NCBI GenBank assembly: GCA_036925085.1
Contig: JAUPFP010000022.1
Coordinates: 2,123,501-2,187,500 of the forward strand
Length of the DNA: 64,000 bases
Direction: 5' to 3'
Source: Brachycybe producta
Lineage: Eukaryota > Arthropoda > Diplopoda > Playtdesmida > Andrognathidae
The notes under the pieces were generated by a model, which saw only the letters and a list, made by a program, of their open reading frames with translations, had not been told where the DNA came from and made no database searches. A program made the translations under genes and the position numbers. Below, piece by piece: positions 12,101 to 27,100 of the stretch (its first letter is position 1; the number at the start of each line of letters is the position of its first letter).

Positions 12101-15100
12101 CTTCTTCATCAGTTGAAAATTTGAAATAGTCATGTGATTATTTAAGCCGTTTTTATTGGCTGTTGGCTGAAATGGTTGCTCGAAAATAGAACCAAGTCTA
12201 TTTGAAAATTCTGTTGCTTTCAATCTGTGAGCGACAATTCGGGTTTGTTGCTCTTATGACAGATGTTTCAACTTTCATGAAACAATAGAGCAACACACCT
12301 ATGTTGCTTTTAGGCCCGTAGCAAATTAGGCAACAAAATGAGCTTGTAACCAGCAACAGTCCCCAGAGACTGTTGCTGGTGATGCTACACTAGCGCCACC
12401 ACTGCATTTGCAGGCACCAAAATGGTAGCTTGCAATAGTAGCAGGTGGATGTTGCCACTGCTCAGTATAGTGAGCAGAGGGAACAAGCAACCATTGTGTG
12501 CCAGCAACTACTTTCTTGTCACGTGATCATAATTCGGTTGCTGGTTGCTCGCTCGTTTGGTTCCCTAATTTGCGCCCGGCCTTAAGTTGCTGGATTGTTG
12601 CTACGTGTAGCACCGGCTTTAGAAAACTATAATAGAAACACCAACAACGCAAGAAAGCAAGTTATTTTTTTATTAATTTTATGACCAAATAAAATATTTA
12701 CCATCTAAGTGCAAACATGCAGAAAATTCTACTGAAAACAGAATTTGTCTAATTTAAATAATTCTATTAGGTAGAAAATCGGCACACACACACAGAAAAG
12801 CAGAAATTGTTTTAACTTTTTCTATTCTGCCAAGCAGAATAAGATATTGTCATCCATTGTAATATTTGATAAACTGAACACGCAACAGAAAACAGAAATT
12901 TATTATTTCGATTTTATTTTTTGCTGTTTTCACAGAAAGAAAAGAAAAAAAAAACACTAGAAAAAGAAACTTCTAATTTCAGTAATTTCTATTTATTTGG
13001 CTGAAAAGTAGGCAGAAAAAAAGAATGAAAATATTTCTTCTTGCCCTACATGTTATCATCATCAGCCAATAGGAAGGTATCTTCCAATAACATTATTCTT
13101 TAGGCACCTCGAGTTCTTTCTTCAATAAACTCAACATTGTACCCTTGAAATGTTTTCTGTTGTAAAATTAGAAATTTTTAACGCTATGAAACGCAGAAAA
13201 CTAGTGCTTAAACTTTATATTATATTGATTTTTTTTTTCTTTTTATTTTCTGCTTTTTTCACTCATGTGGAATCCAAGCTTTAATAATGTGTAAGAACCT
13301 TTTAACACAACGGAAAGCAGAAAAATAGTGCTGAAACTATATTAATTTTTTTCAATTTTATTTTCTGCTTTATTTCCACTGATGTGGAATCTAGACTTTA
13401 TTTAATTACCATAAAAACGCCTCAGAATGGCTAAACTGGTTCCAGAAGACTCAAAACACTATGAAAATTTCAGTTCCTAGTACTTCCTACATTCAGTTAA
13501 CCAAAAACGGAAACTTCAGAGAGAAAAACGCGAAACTTTAATCGTAAATTGCAAAATCCTTTGGTTAGGAAGATTCTCCTCCAATTGGAGAAAACAAAAG
13601 CAAACAAAGTGAGCTCACACAGCCACTAAAAAAGCGTCAGAAATTATGTGAAACACATTCACAACACACAATATAAAATTTATATTTCAGAACTTAAAAC
13701 GTTTTAATGACTGAATAAATCACAAGTCCAGATATTAATTTGTAGTTTCCTGTTTCAGTTATATTTTTGGCCATTTTTTTCTTCTTCTTCTTCTTCTTGT
13801 GATCTCTCTTTTGAGATAAAGACAATCAAAACTTTATTTGAAAGAGTTCGAACTGAAGAAAAAAACCTCAACATTTATGATACATATATGATCCATCATT
13901 AAAGATTCATTTCTCACAATTATTTGTCATTATTATTTATTGTTTGATGATGGAAAATTGGATTTCTGTGAACAAGTTGAACCTTTGCCATAATCATCCC
14001 AAAAAAAAAACCATCATCTTCGGTTTTGTATAATTTCTATATAAAAACACCTCACTAATCATAACACACAAGAGTTCTTAGACCCTTAATGTGTTCTTTA
14101 ATATCAACCGTGGGAGTTAAAAAGAGGACAAAACCATTACATATATTGATTATATCAATGGTCAAATTTTAAGAACTTTATCCTTGGAAACGGAAAAAAA
14201 ACCAACGAATTCTGAGGGCTAAGTGTCTTAAGTACCTTTCAGAAGAGGTTTTTCTACCAGAAATATGTTGCCTTTTACAGAAAACAAATCAAATGTCACT
14301 TGGAATGGCAGTTCCATTGATTCCCCCATCAGAAAAAGTTTCAAAGAATCCTTTTTCAAAAAAGTATTTCCCTCTCTGTGTCTTAACTGATGATGATGAT
14401 GCTTCTGTGAGCCCGTGAGAGACAATGTTGCAAGAAGTTCAATGCAACACACAACACTTGAATTACCAAGTGTCATAAGTTGCACCAGATATCAATATTC
14501 TTCAATTGATTTTTGAGTTAAAAAAACGTAGAAACATCAAATCCACCTCAGGTCCCCCACAATCAACTTCAGAAGTGAATTCTAGATTGGAGTTTGTGTT
14601 CAGATTACAGGCAAGTCTTGTGCACAGCACTAAAATGTTCTTTGGCTCCGCCATTTTATGAGCGCCAGTAATTTCTAATTGGTTCGTTACTTGGTCTAAT
14701 GTCATAAAAAGGCGGGGCAAACGAGATTTTAGTGCTGGGCACACTTGCCTGTGTTCAGACTGCATATACAGTAAGGGAATTATTAAGGGACAGTGTAAAT
14801 TAACACAGCATTTGGTGACAACAACAACTTTTATCTTTAAACTCTGGCAACAACCGAAATCTACTCGAAATGTCACAAAAGTTGTTTTACAACTTGTGTA
14901 CAACTGAAATCTCTGTAATTTAAGTGTTGTTCTAAACAATTTACTTGCTAATATATGCGCACCTTGAAACAAACTCCTCCAAAGACAAACAAAAACCTTA
15001 CAATGTTTACTTTAGAAAAGAACTAAGTGGACTAACCAAATCTCTGTCCAAGCAACATTCTTCTTGTTACATAAGAATGCGAGTAGATCATTTATTTTGT

Positions 15101-18100
15101 GCATGTAGCGTTAGATGGCGCCACTAGCCCTCCTCCCATAGAAACGTACTGAAGACACTCTTCAACTCTTGACTCAACCTTCCTTCCTTTTTTTTGCACG
15201 TGGCAAACTTTTAATTGCGTCATCGCTATTTCTCTACACGTGCTCACTCTCTCTCTCTCTTCACTTATATTATGTTCTGGGGGTAAGTTTGTCCACGTGC
15301 TCTGATAATTAAGGTTGTTTTGGGCGCTTTTAAAAGCTAAAAGGCTACATTCGATTTCAACTTAATTGGCGACGAGTGTAGTTGGCCACCTATGGAGGTT
15401 GCATGGCGCCATCTACCTTGCATTTACACAAGTATTTTTTTTTTACAAAGCCCTTTTAAGTGTCTTAAGTATGCCATCTTAAACGCAAAACCAATTTTAC
15501 CTTGTTGGTCCTCAAACATCTTAAAAACTTATCTCCCCCTGAAGGGTATTTTTGATTTTTTTTTGTGTTCAGGAGAAAATCTTTACGCAATTTTTGTTGA
15601 CTTCTCACCCCTTAACTTGGTAGGTCTATATTTAGACACCACTTTAATTACTTTCAACTGTGACTCATATTGCAAGAGAGAAGAGACAGGCTCAAACAGG
15701 AAACACACCAAAAGCAGCCCAAAACATCCCTGATATTTATCTAACTGACTTGAGAGTGAGCTCCCCCCCCCCCCCAACAAAAAAAAAACAAAATGGTGTT
15801 TTGACTTAATTTCCAAATTCAGGAATCAGTTTAACCTTTTAAAAAGAAGGTTCATTCACTTTAAAAGAAAAGTTTTAAAACCAGAGGAAAACCAAAACAA
15901 TAAAACTGACCACATCAAAGTAGGAAGATTTAATAAGAATACAATTAAACCTAATTAAGTGTAATAAAAGGTTTTATATAAATAAATGTAGCCCACTTTA
16001 ATTTAAAACTGGGCGGATTGTAATCTTTTTTTAAAATTTATGTGGCTTCAGTTTGTAGTTTTCGGCAATAACTTTTTTTTTTCAAGTTCTATGTCAAAGA
16101 AATACAAGAATACCGAGGACTCCTTTAGCCTCTCTAGACCGGGTGCAAATTAGGGACCCAAATGAGCAGGCAACTCAGCAACCAAATCATGATCCATGTG
16201 ACACGAAATTGGTTGCTGGCACACAATGGTTGCTTGTTCCCTCTGCTCATCATTACTGAGCAGAGAAGCAACATCTACTTGTCTACTGTTTCTAACTACT
16301 AATTTGGCGTCTGTACATGCAGTGGTGGCGCTAGTGTAGTGTCACCAGCAACACTTGCTCGAGACTGTTGTTACTGGTTGCAAGTTTGCATTGTTGCCTA
16401 ATTTGACAGGCAGTTAGAAATCAGGGAGAACTTCAGTTGGCTCCGTCCTTGTTATGACGAACGCAAATTCTAATTGGTTGGTTATGTAGTCTGACGTCAC
16501 ATGCTCCGCCCTTTTCAACGTCGAACCACACAACAAACCAATTAGAAGTTGCCGGTCGTCATAAGAAGGGCGGAGCCAACTGAAGTTCTCACCGATTTCT
16601 AACTGCCTATCCTAATTTGCGCCTTCAGAGGCAGGCATATAGAAATCGGGACGAACAAAGTTGGCTCCACCCTTTTTATGACGAACGCAACTTCTAATTG
16701 GTTGGTTATGTAGTCTGACGTCACATGCTTCGTCCTTTTCAACATCGAACCACACAACAAACCAAATTAGAAGTTGCCGGTCGTCATAAAAAGGGCGGAG
16801 CCAACTTGTGTTCGTCCCGACTTCTAAATGCCTGTCCATCAGAGAGCAACTGAGTTGGACTTCTAAGCGTCAAGTAGTATCTTTCTTGATTTCGAGCCTG
16901 CTGACGATAATAAAATAACTGAAGAAGATAAATGTGTGTCCCCCTCTCCACTTCCATTAATACGTCCCAAAATGAACCACTGAAACAATTTTTTGATTGA
17001 AGTGGAGTGTCCAGTGGACACAATGACCCTCTCTCTCTTTCTTTCATTTTCTCCCAAACTTCAAACTCCTGAGTAATAATCCATCAAATGCCCTCAAAAC
17101 TCAACAAACAACAGTAATCATACTATTTTCGACATTTATTAATGTCCAAAGTTCACAACTTCAAACAGAAAAAAAAAGCAAAAGGTTTTGCTCTGAGTTT
17201 GGAAATAAATGAAGTCAATAACCTCAAAAAAAAAGAGAGAAGATTCTATCATCCGCTAAGAATTAGAAGAGAACCTAGAATTCTATCCTTCGTATTTCTA
17301 TTGTTATTAGTTTTACACCCTTAAGTTTTGAGTGGTCATTGGCCGAAAAGTCAATATTGTGGGTCCTCTCGAACATCTTTTAAGTCCAAATTCAAGAATA
17401 CTTTTTGTTTGCAGCGTTTGCAGTTCATCAACTTAAACCCTATGGAAAATCCCTATTTTTTAGTATCCTTTAAGAGGCAAAATTACTTCGAAAAATCTCC
17501 ACAAAGAACGCTAGCATCGTTTTTCTATTGAGCCCCCATAGACTCCATGTTAAATATTTAAAATACACAACGGCGGCAATCTTCATTTTTCATATTTAAA
17601 GTTGTGCACCTTAAATATATGCTGATCTAGTGACAGAATGACAAAAAATTAGTAAGTGTCCTTCTATTTTCAAAAACTATTTCAAAATTTCTAACTTATG
17701 TTAAACTCCATTGAATACGTGCTCATTTTAGAGGCGTTTTTATATAGACCCTACTTTAAAATCAACTTGGGGCCCTATTGGCACACAAGACCACTTTTAG
17801 AACATTTCTCAACTGCAAAAAGGGAAACTTTCTGCCAGAAGCTTTCATGTTGCTGTGACAGAAAGTCATGCAGAAAGTCTTTATTTTAACCAACCGCCAT
17901 CTTGAAACTGTGGGCACACTACAGGCAATTAGAAATCGGGACAAACAGAAGTTGGCTCCGCCCTTTTTATGACGACCGGCAACTTCTAATTGGTTGGTTA
18001 TGTAGTCTGACGTTGAAAAGGGCGGAGCATGTGACGTCAGACTACATAATCAACCAATTAGAAGTTGCCGATCGTCATGAAAAGAGCGGAGCCAACTGAA

Positions 18101-21100
18101 GTTCATCCCGTTTTCTAATTGCCTGTATAAAATACTGGGCATCCAAAAGTGGAATACACCAGTCAAAGTAAACCTTTGTTGTTCTATACACCACTATGTT
18201 TCTCAGACAGGCAGTTAGAAAACGGGATGAACAGAAGTTGGCTCCGCCCTTTTTATGACGACTGGCAACTTCTAATTGGTTTGTTGTGTGGTTCGACGTT
18301 GAAAAGAAAGGAGCATGTGACGTCTAGACTACATAACCAACCAATTAGAAGTTGCGTTCGTCTTGAAAAGGGGCGGAGCCAACTTGTGTTCTCCCCGATT
18401 TCTAACTGCCTGTCTTCAATACCAAAGCTGTAACTTCGCTGAAAAACTCCACCTACAAAGGACTATTTAGAGACAAATTTGTAGCAAAATCTCATTAAAT
18501 CTCATAGAATTTACCAGGAGTTGCAATATTTGTTTTTATTTCCTTGTCTATTTTACGATGGAGAATCATCCATTTTGGAGTAAAAAATTCAACCACGAAT
18601 GAATGAATTTAGGGCGTTAGCACCACATTCCCTCTTTTAACCTAACCTCTACTCCTCCCCCTCCTCCATTTTTTTTTCTTCTTAAAAGAAACATCTCTCT
18701 TTTAGAACCTAATTTACATTAAACATTTTACACCTATATTAGTATTAGAAAATATCATAATCACAAAAATACACACACACCTGAAACTTAAACTAGGTTT
18801 AATGTGATATATCTGTGCTACTATAACAAAACCTGGTCAACCTGAAATACATTCAACTTCCCCCCACCCCTCCCCCTCCCTCCCTTTCTCTATCTGTGTA
18901 GTTATCTTTTATTTTAATAAAAACACCTGCAAAATTCACTATTTTTTTTTTTGCTATTCAACCCCCCCCCCCCCCCTTACTCTTTGTTTAATAACAAGGA
19001 AAAACATTTCATCATAACCCACATTAATAACAGTAATATATTTAAACACGCAAACATCATCATCATCATAATGTATTTCAAGAGACAGAAAAATAATTTC
19101 AAGAGATTAGAGAGAATCAAAACGAGTTGCTGTAATTATCACATCATTCTCATAAGACTAATCATAATTTTTAAATATTTTTTTAAAAAAAAGTAGGCCT
19201 ATCTGTAACAACAAATAAAGAGTTGGAGATTATATTTACCTGTGAGATGGTTATGATATATAATATTCAAATGAGGAAAGAAAAAATAACCTTATAATTT
19301 TTGCATTAAATGTGGTGCGGCGTCGTCCTCAATACGTTCATCATAATAATAATAATAATAATAAATTAAGGCTCTCAACTTATGATGAGACAAAATTAAA
19401 AATTCTAAATGGCGAACGAATTATGATATTTTTTTTAATTTGAACAAATTTAATTCGTCCAGAAACAACGACCTTTTCAAGTAGGACTCTTTTTTCTAGA
19501 AACGGATAAACAAAAAAAGTACTGAATTTCTTTGAAAATAAGCAGTTTTGTTAACGAAAAACTAGGAAATGGCAACATTATCGATATATCGATAATACGA
19601 TTTTTTGTGCGATTTTTTTTTTTAAAAAATGCACTCGATATTTAGAAAAAAAATCGAAACCCCGCCCCCAAAAAAATCGAGAAAAAAAATCCGAAATATT
19701 CGACAAAAAATCGAAATAACGAAAAATGTTTTGAATGGCCAATCGTAGGCCTACACGATATTCAGAAAAAAATCGAAAAAACCCAGAAAAAATCGAAAAA
19801 CCTAGAAAAAATCGAAAAAAACTAGAAAAATCGAAATAACGAAAAATGTTTTGAATGAATATTTTTATTCTGTATGAAAATTGGTAGTATTGTAAGGTTA
19901 CTGAATTGCATAGTAAGGTTGGTATTTTACAACGGATGGGAGATTCGAATCCCGCGAATCTCGAAAAAATATTCGAGATTCGAAAACCCGAATTTTCACA
20001 CTTTTTTTCGTCTTTCGAATCCTAACTTTAAAAAAAACCTGTTAAAAACTTTGGTAAAATTAGTTTTTAACATCACTAGAACGCTTTTATTGGTGTTAAA
20101 AACTAATTTTAAAACCCCGGTGATTGTTGCAATTTCGGTAGTGGGATCCGGATCACCAATGGATCACCCTTGTGGAGGAGATCCTGAGTGAAGCCACACT
20201 TGTTTTTTATTATTAATAATTTAATATCTAATATTATTTCATTTATTTGTATATTATCCACGATATTTTGTTGAAAATCGGTTTTTTAAAAATATCGAAC
20301 CAGAAATCGTTTTTTTTTTTTAAATATCGAACCAGAATTCGATTTTTCTAAAATATCATCAGCCCTATTGAAAACAAATACAATAGGTTCGTGACGTGTG
20401 AAAACCACGTATACTTGACCAGAGCATTAAGTCGCCACCACTATATAAAAATCTGTTTGCAAGTTCAGTGGAACTTTGGGGTTTTATCATCAGTTTCATC
20501 ATTGAGAAGAGATTATTATTAGACAAGAGGAGGAGGAGGAACCACAGAAAACCAATGAATAAATTAGGCCAAGGTGCACACAAAATAGACACCATACTTA
20601 AATAAAAATATATGGATTGAATACAACGAGTAAAGGAGAAAGTCGTGCCCAGAAAAGGGCAATCGCCCCTCGTTATTTTTTTTAAGTGCAAATCAATATA
20701 TGGGCGGGGCAGATAAATAAAGAAGAGGAGGAGAAGGAGGGATGAGGCTAAAAAAAAAGTTGGATCACGAATTTCTCAAAATAAGTCACCCAATTTTTTT
20801 TTCTCAGATAAATTATCTTTCTATCAACAACAAAAATACCTTTAAAAAAACTAGATCAAATTGATCAATTGGACAACAAAAATATTCAGAAGTCTAGACA
20901 GAAATTTAACTACAAAAAAAAAAAACAACGAAATGCAATGAAAATTGCATATATTTTAATTGTTTGGTCATTGAATTCCATTTAAAATGATGAATTCTTG
21001 CTAATTATTGGCTAGTTTTTGCCAAAAATAACGGCTGATAATTTGGTTTCACATCAGGTAGGTAGTTTTCTTTAAAAATCATCTGTAATAATTATTTCAT

Positions 21101-24100
21101 TCCAAACGACGACGACGGTTGGAGGTATCTCAATTTCTAATTGGGTTTGTTACTTGGTCTGACGTCATAAAAGGACAGAGGAAAAGAAATTCTAATGTTG
21201 GGCACAATTGCCTGTGAATTTGGCTCCCGTCATTTATGACGGGTTACCCCACTAGTAATTTAATAATTTCGAAAGCAAAAAAGTCAAGCAAACGTTTTTT
21301 TTTGTTTCAGAAAACAAAAAATTCGAATTGTTGTAAAAACTAGAATGGTAAAAAATTATGACAAAAGTTCTCAATATTTAAAAATTTGAACAAAATAATT
21401 CCTTTTTATGTTGTTTTTTTCACATAACATTTCACTAAAATTATTTTCGTCATCGTTTGTGTCACAACTGACCACCAAAAGAATTTACATAAAAGTGTGA
21501 AATAAACCCTTTCTTAACATTCAAAACATAAAAAAGAGATCAATGAACACATGAAATTACTCGATTTCACGGGTTCCTCCCTGGTTCACACTTTATACAA
21601 ACTGATGACAAGTAGACAAAGGAGAAGGAGGGGAGGGAGGGAGGGGAGCTCTCATGACTTAATTAGCTTTAGGAAAGTTAATTAGTTTCCCCACCCCCCT
21701 CTCTCAAAAGCAGTAAAAAAATGTACACCAGTGACGTCATGTGCATAGCAACCATACAGTTGCTATGCAAATGTTCAGTAAACAACGAAAACGAGACACA
21801 CAACACGCATTACTTACTTGCACGTGCCACTTAGTTCATTAAAATTCTATAATTATGACAGAAATTTCGAAAATGGGTGTTCAAAAATAAATCCTCTCAT
21901 ATCTAGTAAACACAGCTGATAATTTAAATGCATTTAAATAATAAACGTGTTCTACAGAGCCCTGTGAAGGACAAACAATATGTCGAATTCAATTTATTCA
22001 GTTAATAATCTGAAAATATTGAGATTAATACTTAAATATTATTAGATAAACTATTGACATTAAAATATTGATTTAGTATTTCAATTTAAAATAATAATAA
22101 AAGTCAATTTTTATTTGGTGTTCATGTCCTTAACTGGATTCCGTATAATTCACCTAAACACATTTAATTTAAATTCATTTAACTCATGTGTGTGTGTGTA
22201 TACAAGGTATCAGGGGACCTTTTTTGAAGCAACTTTAAACAAAGGTTTATTTTAAAAACTAGAATTTTCTAATCAAGAGTTCCAAAATCAGCTGTTCATA
22301 ATTTTCGTCTTTCAGCAACAAAATTTAGAAAAATTTGAATATGCTTTAGAAACTAGAAAGGTAGCTTAATCATTTAAAGGTATTTTAATGTTGATATATT
22401 TTAAAATAAACTTTTATGTTAGTTTGTAACTGAACCAACTTTAAACAGACTATTTTTTTAAAATTTTGTTCATAAAAAAAGTTTATTTTGAAAGATATCA
22501 ACATGAAAACATTGAGCAACTGTTCTAGTTTTTAAAACACTTTGAATTTCTCCTTATACCTTTTACACACATGAGTTAAATGAATTCAAATTAAAATGTG
22601 TTTAGATATATTATACGGAATCCAGTTAAGGACATGAACACCAAATAAAAATTTACTTTAATTATTAATATTTTAAAAATTGAAATACTAAATCAATATT
22701 TTAATGTCAATAGTTTATCTGATTATATTTAAGTTAATTAACTCAATATTTTCAGATTATTAACTGAATAAAAATTGAATTCGACATATTGTTTGTTTGT
22801 CTTTCACGGGGCTCTGTATAACACATTTATTATTTAAATGCATTTAAATTATCAGGTGTGCACTAGGTTTTAGTGTGGGTTTTCTGAAAACACAGAATTA
22901 ACCAAAGTTTGAAAATCAGCTGTTCATAAAACAGTGCTTCACAAAAAAAGCCTTGTATGAGCCTCCGTAAATATATATCTATACCGAAAGATAAAAGTAC
23001 ATATGCTAATTACAATTAAAATTAAACAAACACGAATTATGGATGGACAAAGACCTTGAGGGGGAGGAGGAGGTTCTAAGGAGGACAAGGGGTTAAAGAG
23101 GGGAGGTTACTAAGTCTGATTAGGCAACTCAACAACCCAAATAAAAGAAGAAGAAAAAAACGTACAGAAAATGCTTAAAATTTAGTCAGTTTTATCTGTA
23201 AATCAAATTATATCTTTTGAAAATATCTTAAAACTAAAAAGTAAAATTTGTATTTTTATATTTTATTATCAAAATTTCCGTTATCAAGTTGAGTCACGAA
23301 AATAATGAACCCACTTTTGGCCCACCCCCATTTTTCCAACAGTGATGTCAGATTATTTAGATAAAATCCTATTTTATGAATGAAAACTTCAATGAAACAG
23401 GTCAAAATAACAGACATTTTTCATTTGAAAAATTTCTATATTTTTATGATAAAAAATAAAGATAAAGATACGAATTTGAAAAATATATCATTAATTTTGC
23501 ATATAAAGTCTTAGAAATAGGCTGCTGCTGTTAATTTTAGTATTCAAAATTTAGACAAAAACCCAGTAATTTTCAATTTTTTTTTTCTTCAGAAAAAGTT
23601 TTCCTCGAAATTTAAACACATTTTTAAGTTGAGTTTTAAAAGCTCAAACGACCCACAAGCACAGGCAATTAGGGATGAAACTTCAGTTGGCTCCGCCCTT
23701 TTTATGGACGAACGGCAACTTCAAATTGGTTTGTTGTGTGGTTCGACGTCACATGCTCCGCCCTTTTCAATGTCGAACCACACAACAAACCAATTAGAAG
23801 TTGCCGTTAATTAGAAAACGAGATACAGAAGTTGCCTCAGCCCTTTTTTATGACGACCAGCAACTTCTAATTGGTTGGTTATGTAGTCTGACGTCACATG
23901 CTCCGCCCTTTTTTATGACGACCGGCAACTTCTAATTGGTTGGTTATGTAGTCTGACGTCACATGCTCCGCCCTTTTTTCAACGTCGAACCACACAACAA
24001 ACCAATTAGAAGTTGCCGGTCGTCATAACAAGGGCGGAGCCAACTGAAGTTCTCCCCGATTTTAACTGCCTGTCCTAATTTGCGCCTTCAGAGGCAGGCA

Positions 24101-27100
24101 TATAGAAATCGGGACGAACAAAGTTGGCTCCACCCTTTTTATGACGAACGCAACTTCTAATTGGTTGGTTATGTAGTCTGACGTCACATGCACCGCCCTT
24201 TTTTCAACGTCGAACCACACAACAAACCAATTAGAAGTTGCCGGTCGTCATAACAAGGGCGGAGCCAACTTCAGTTCGTCCCGATTTCTAAAATGCCTGT
24301 CTTAATTATTTGTCTATAGTTTATTTTGAAACACATCAACGTGAAAAAACTATTAAGTGATTAAACCACTGTTTTTTTTTTTTAAAAAACATCTTATTGT
24401 AATTAATGTCATACGATTAATGTGATATGAAAAATGTAAATGATGTGATTAGTGTAATAAATGTGATATTTGCATATATAATGTGGAATTAGGAGTTGCA
24501 TTAATAATTAGCTATTAAAAGAGAAAATAGGCTTAAAGCAACTAGGTCGGTTTTATGAACAGAAAAAAAAAAAACACCAACAACTGAAAAACCAGACTCA
24601 AGTTTTCAACTCTTTTTTTCTGTTTTGTTTATTATTTTGGCATTTAAAAACTAGACGAGTTTTCTCTCTCTAAATGACATTTTGAGAGCCCACCTCGCTC
24701 CCCCCCCCCCCTCCCCCCCAAAAAAGTGAAATTCTCTGTTGGTTCCTGTCAAGAGATTAGAAATAATGAGAACGTTTTTACAGTTGATTTCATTTCTCCT
24801 CCTCCGTTTTCGTGTTTCAAAAACATTTCTGAATCATTGAAGCAGAAAAAAAAAGGTCCAAAACTAAAATAACATTTTTTTCTTTCAAACAATTAAAATC
24901 AATTCTATCAATTAAGAAATATTCGATTTTTTTTAAAAAAAATATATATATTTGAAAAACAGGAAACAAAAACGTCGTTATTTACATAAGTGTCATAATA
25001 AAATCAAGTTTCCTACTATATTACAGCGCCACCTGGTGAAGCTTTTTTTCTTCTTCTCACAAGTATTAAAAGCTTGAAACATAAGCAGGAATTCCGTTCA
25101 GAAAATCATTACGGAATATGTAAATGAGACATTTTTCAGTCAATAGTGAAGGAAAAATGTCTTCAGGTTCAACTTTTTTCCGCTGCTGAATTTTCCGTCT
25201 AAAAATTTCGACCAATCAGCATGAATCATATGGATAGTAATTCGGTTGTTATGTATGCAGAGTTTCTATTGTTTCTATTTTGGGCCACAGAAATGTCCTC
25301 ATTTTATTTTCCGCTTCGATGCTGAAACTCTGCGTGTGTTCTAGGCTTAATAAATAAGCTTTCATAAAGCCTGGAACACACGAGCAGAATTCCGCCAAGA
25401 AAAAAGAAAATAGGAAAGGGAAAAAAAAAGTCCATTTCCTTTTTCTGTATCTCTGTTGTTCACACATAAAAACAGAAAAGTAATGCGGAAAGTAGTGTGC
25501 ACCCTCTATTGAGCAAGAAAAGAAACATTTATTGCGAAAATAGATTCCAATTTGCTTTTCTGTGATGTCACATGCTTCTTTCTAATTGGTGTCCAATTTG
25601 CACCGAATATTTTGAGAACGGAAAAAGGTGAGCTTTGTTCAAACTCATTTTTAATAAATTTTCCGTTCACTTTTTATGGAAAATTTTCTCATTTAAATAT
25701 TCTGTTGTGATTTTCTGAGCGAAATTCCGCGTGTGTTCCAGACTTAAAGCGGAAAAAAATTATCCTTTTTGCAAAGAAAGACTGTTCTAAAGCCTGGAAC
25801 ACACACGCGGAATTCCGCTCAGAAAATAATAACAGAATAATTAAATGAGACAATTTTCCATAAAAAGTGAACGGAAAATTCATTAAAAATGAGTTGAACA
25901 AAGCTCAACTTTTACAATTCTCAAAATATTCCGTTCAAATTCCCACCAATCAGAATCAGAATGTGACATCACAGAAAAGCAAATTGGAATCCATTTTGGC
26001 AATAAATATAATGCTTCTTTTCTTGCTCATAGAGGGCGCGCACAACTTTCCACATTATTTTTCTGCTTCTGCGTGTGAACAACAGTGATACAGAAACAGA
26101 ACACGACTTTTTTTTTCCTTTTCCTATTTTCTTTTTCCCTGGCGGAATTCCGCGTGTGTCTACCAGGCTTTAGGTTACAGTTCTCAACGAAGGTAATTAT
26201 AGACTTGACCAAAAGTTTACGGAGAATTTAGCCTCTTGAAAAAGACATTTTTCAAGAAGAAAACTCAACACTTGAACTCTCTTAATTGAGTTATAAAATA
26301 CAAAGCTTTTCTGTTCAGTAACCTTGAACTGTTTTTTTTTTTTTAATTTGGAGCCCCGTTCAGAGTTCAAAAGTCAAACTTTTAATAAAACATAGAAATT
26401 AACTTTAAAAATTTGTTTACTAAGAATTTTACTAAAATAAAATATGCAAGAAAAGTTTAAAATCAAATATTTTCTATGATAAAGGCAATAATAAGCTTCT
26501 TCGGAGCCCCTTTTAGGACATGCGCAAGACAATTTCAGTCATTTTCGAGTCATTATATCAATTATAACGAGATATTAACTCGATATGACGAAATAATACC
26601 TCGCTATAATGAGATATTATCTTGATATATTGAGATAATAGGCGACTAAAATATTTTCATGGATGTCCTGAAAGGGGCTCCGTAGCTTCAATGTAGTTCC
26701 ATTAAAACATGTTATCCATTCACAGGCAAGTAAGCGCAGTAAAATAGTCGTTTGCCCCGCCCTTTTATGAGCGTCATACCAACCAATTAGAAATTCAATA
26801 GGGCGGGGCATGTGACGCGAGACAAAATAACAAACCAATTAGAAGTTGCCATTCCTCAAAAAGGGGCGGGGCAAACGACTATTTTACTAACTAGCAAGTA
26901 AAACCAGTAAGCCCCGCCCCTTTTATGAGGACCGGCAAATTCAAATTGGTGCGTTATGTGGTCTGACGTCACATTCTCCACCAATTTTAATTTCCAATTG
27001 GTAGATATTTCGTCTGACGCTCATAAAAGGGCGGGGCAAACGACTGTATCTTCCTGTCTTTACATGCTTGTATTTTACAGCGCTTACTTGCCTGTATCCA

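Noticed and set aside
17902-18433. ORFs with a recurrent peptide ([18 protein letters not shown]), also at 30.2, 33.6, 55.2 and 58.5-58.9 kb, on both strands
   Set aside because: They coincide exactly with the palindromic Mutator-like MITEs. The same peptide arises on either strand because of the inverted arms, so it is not a protein family.
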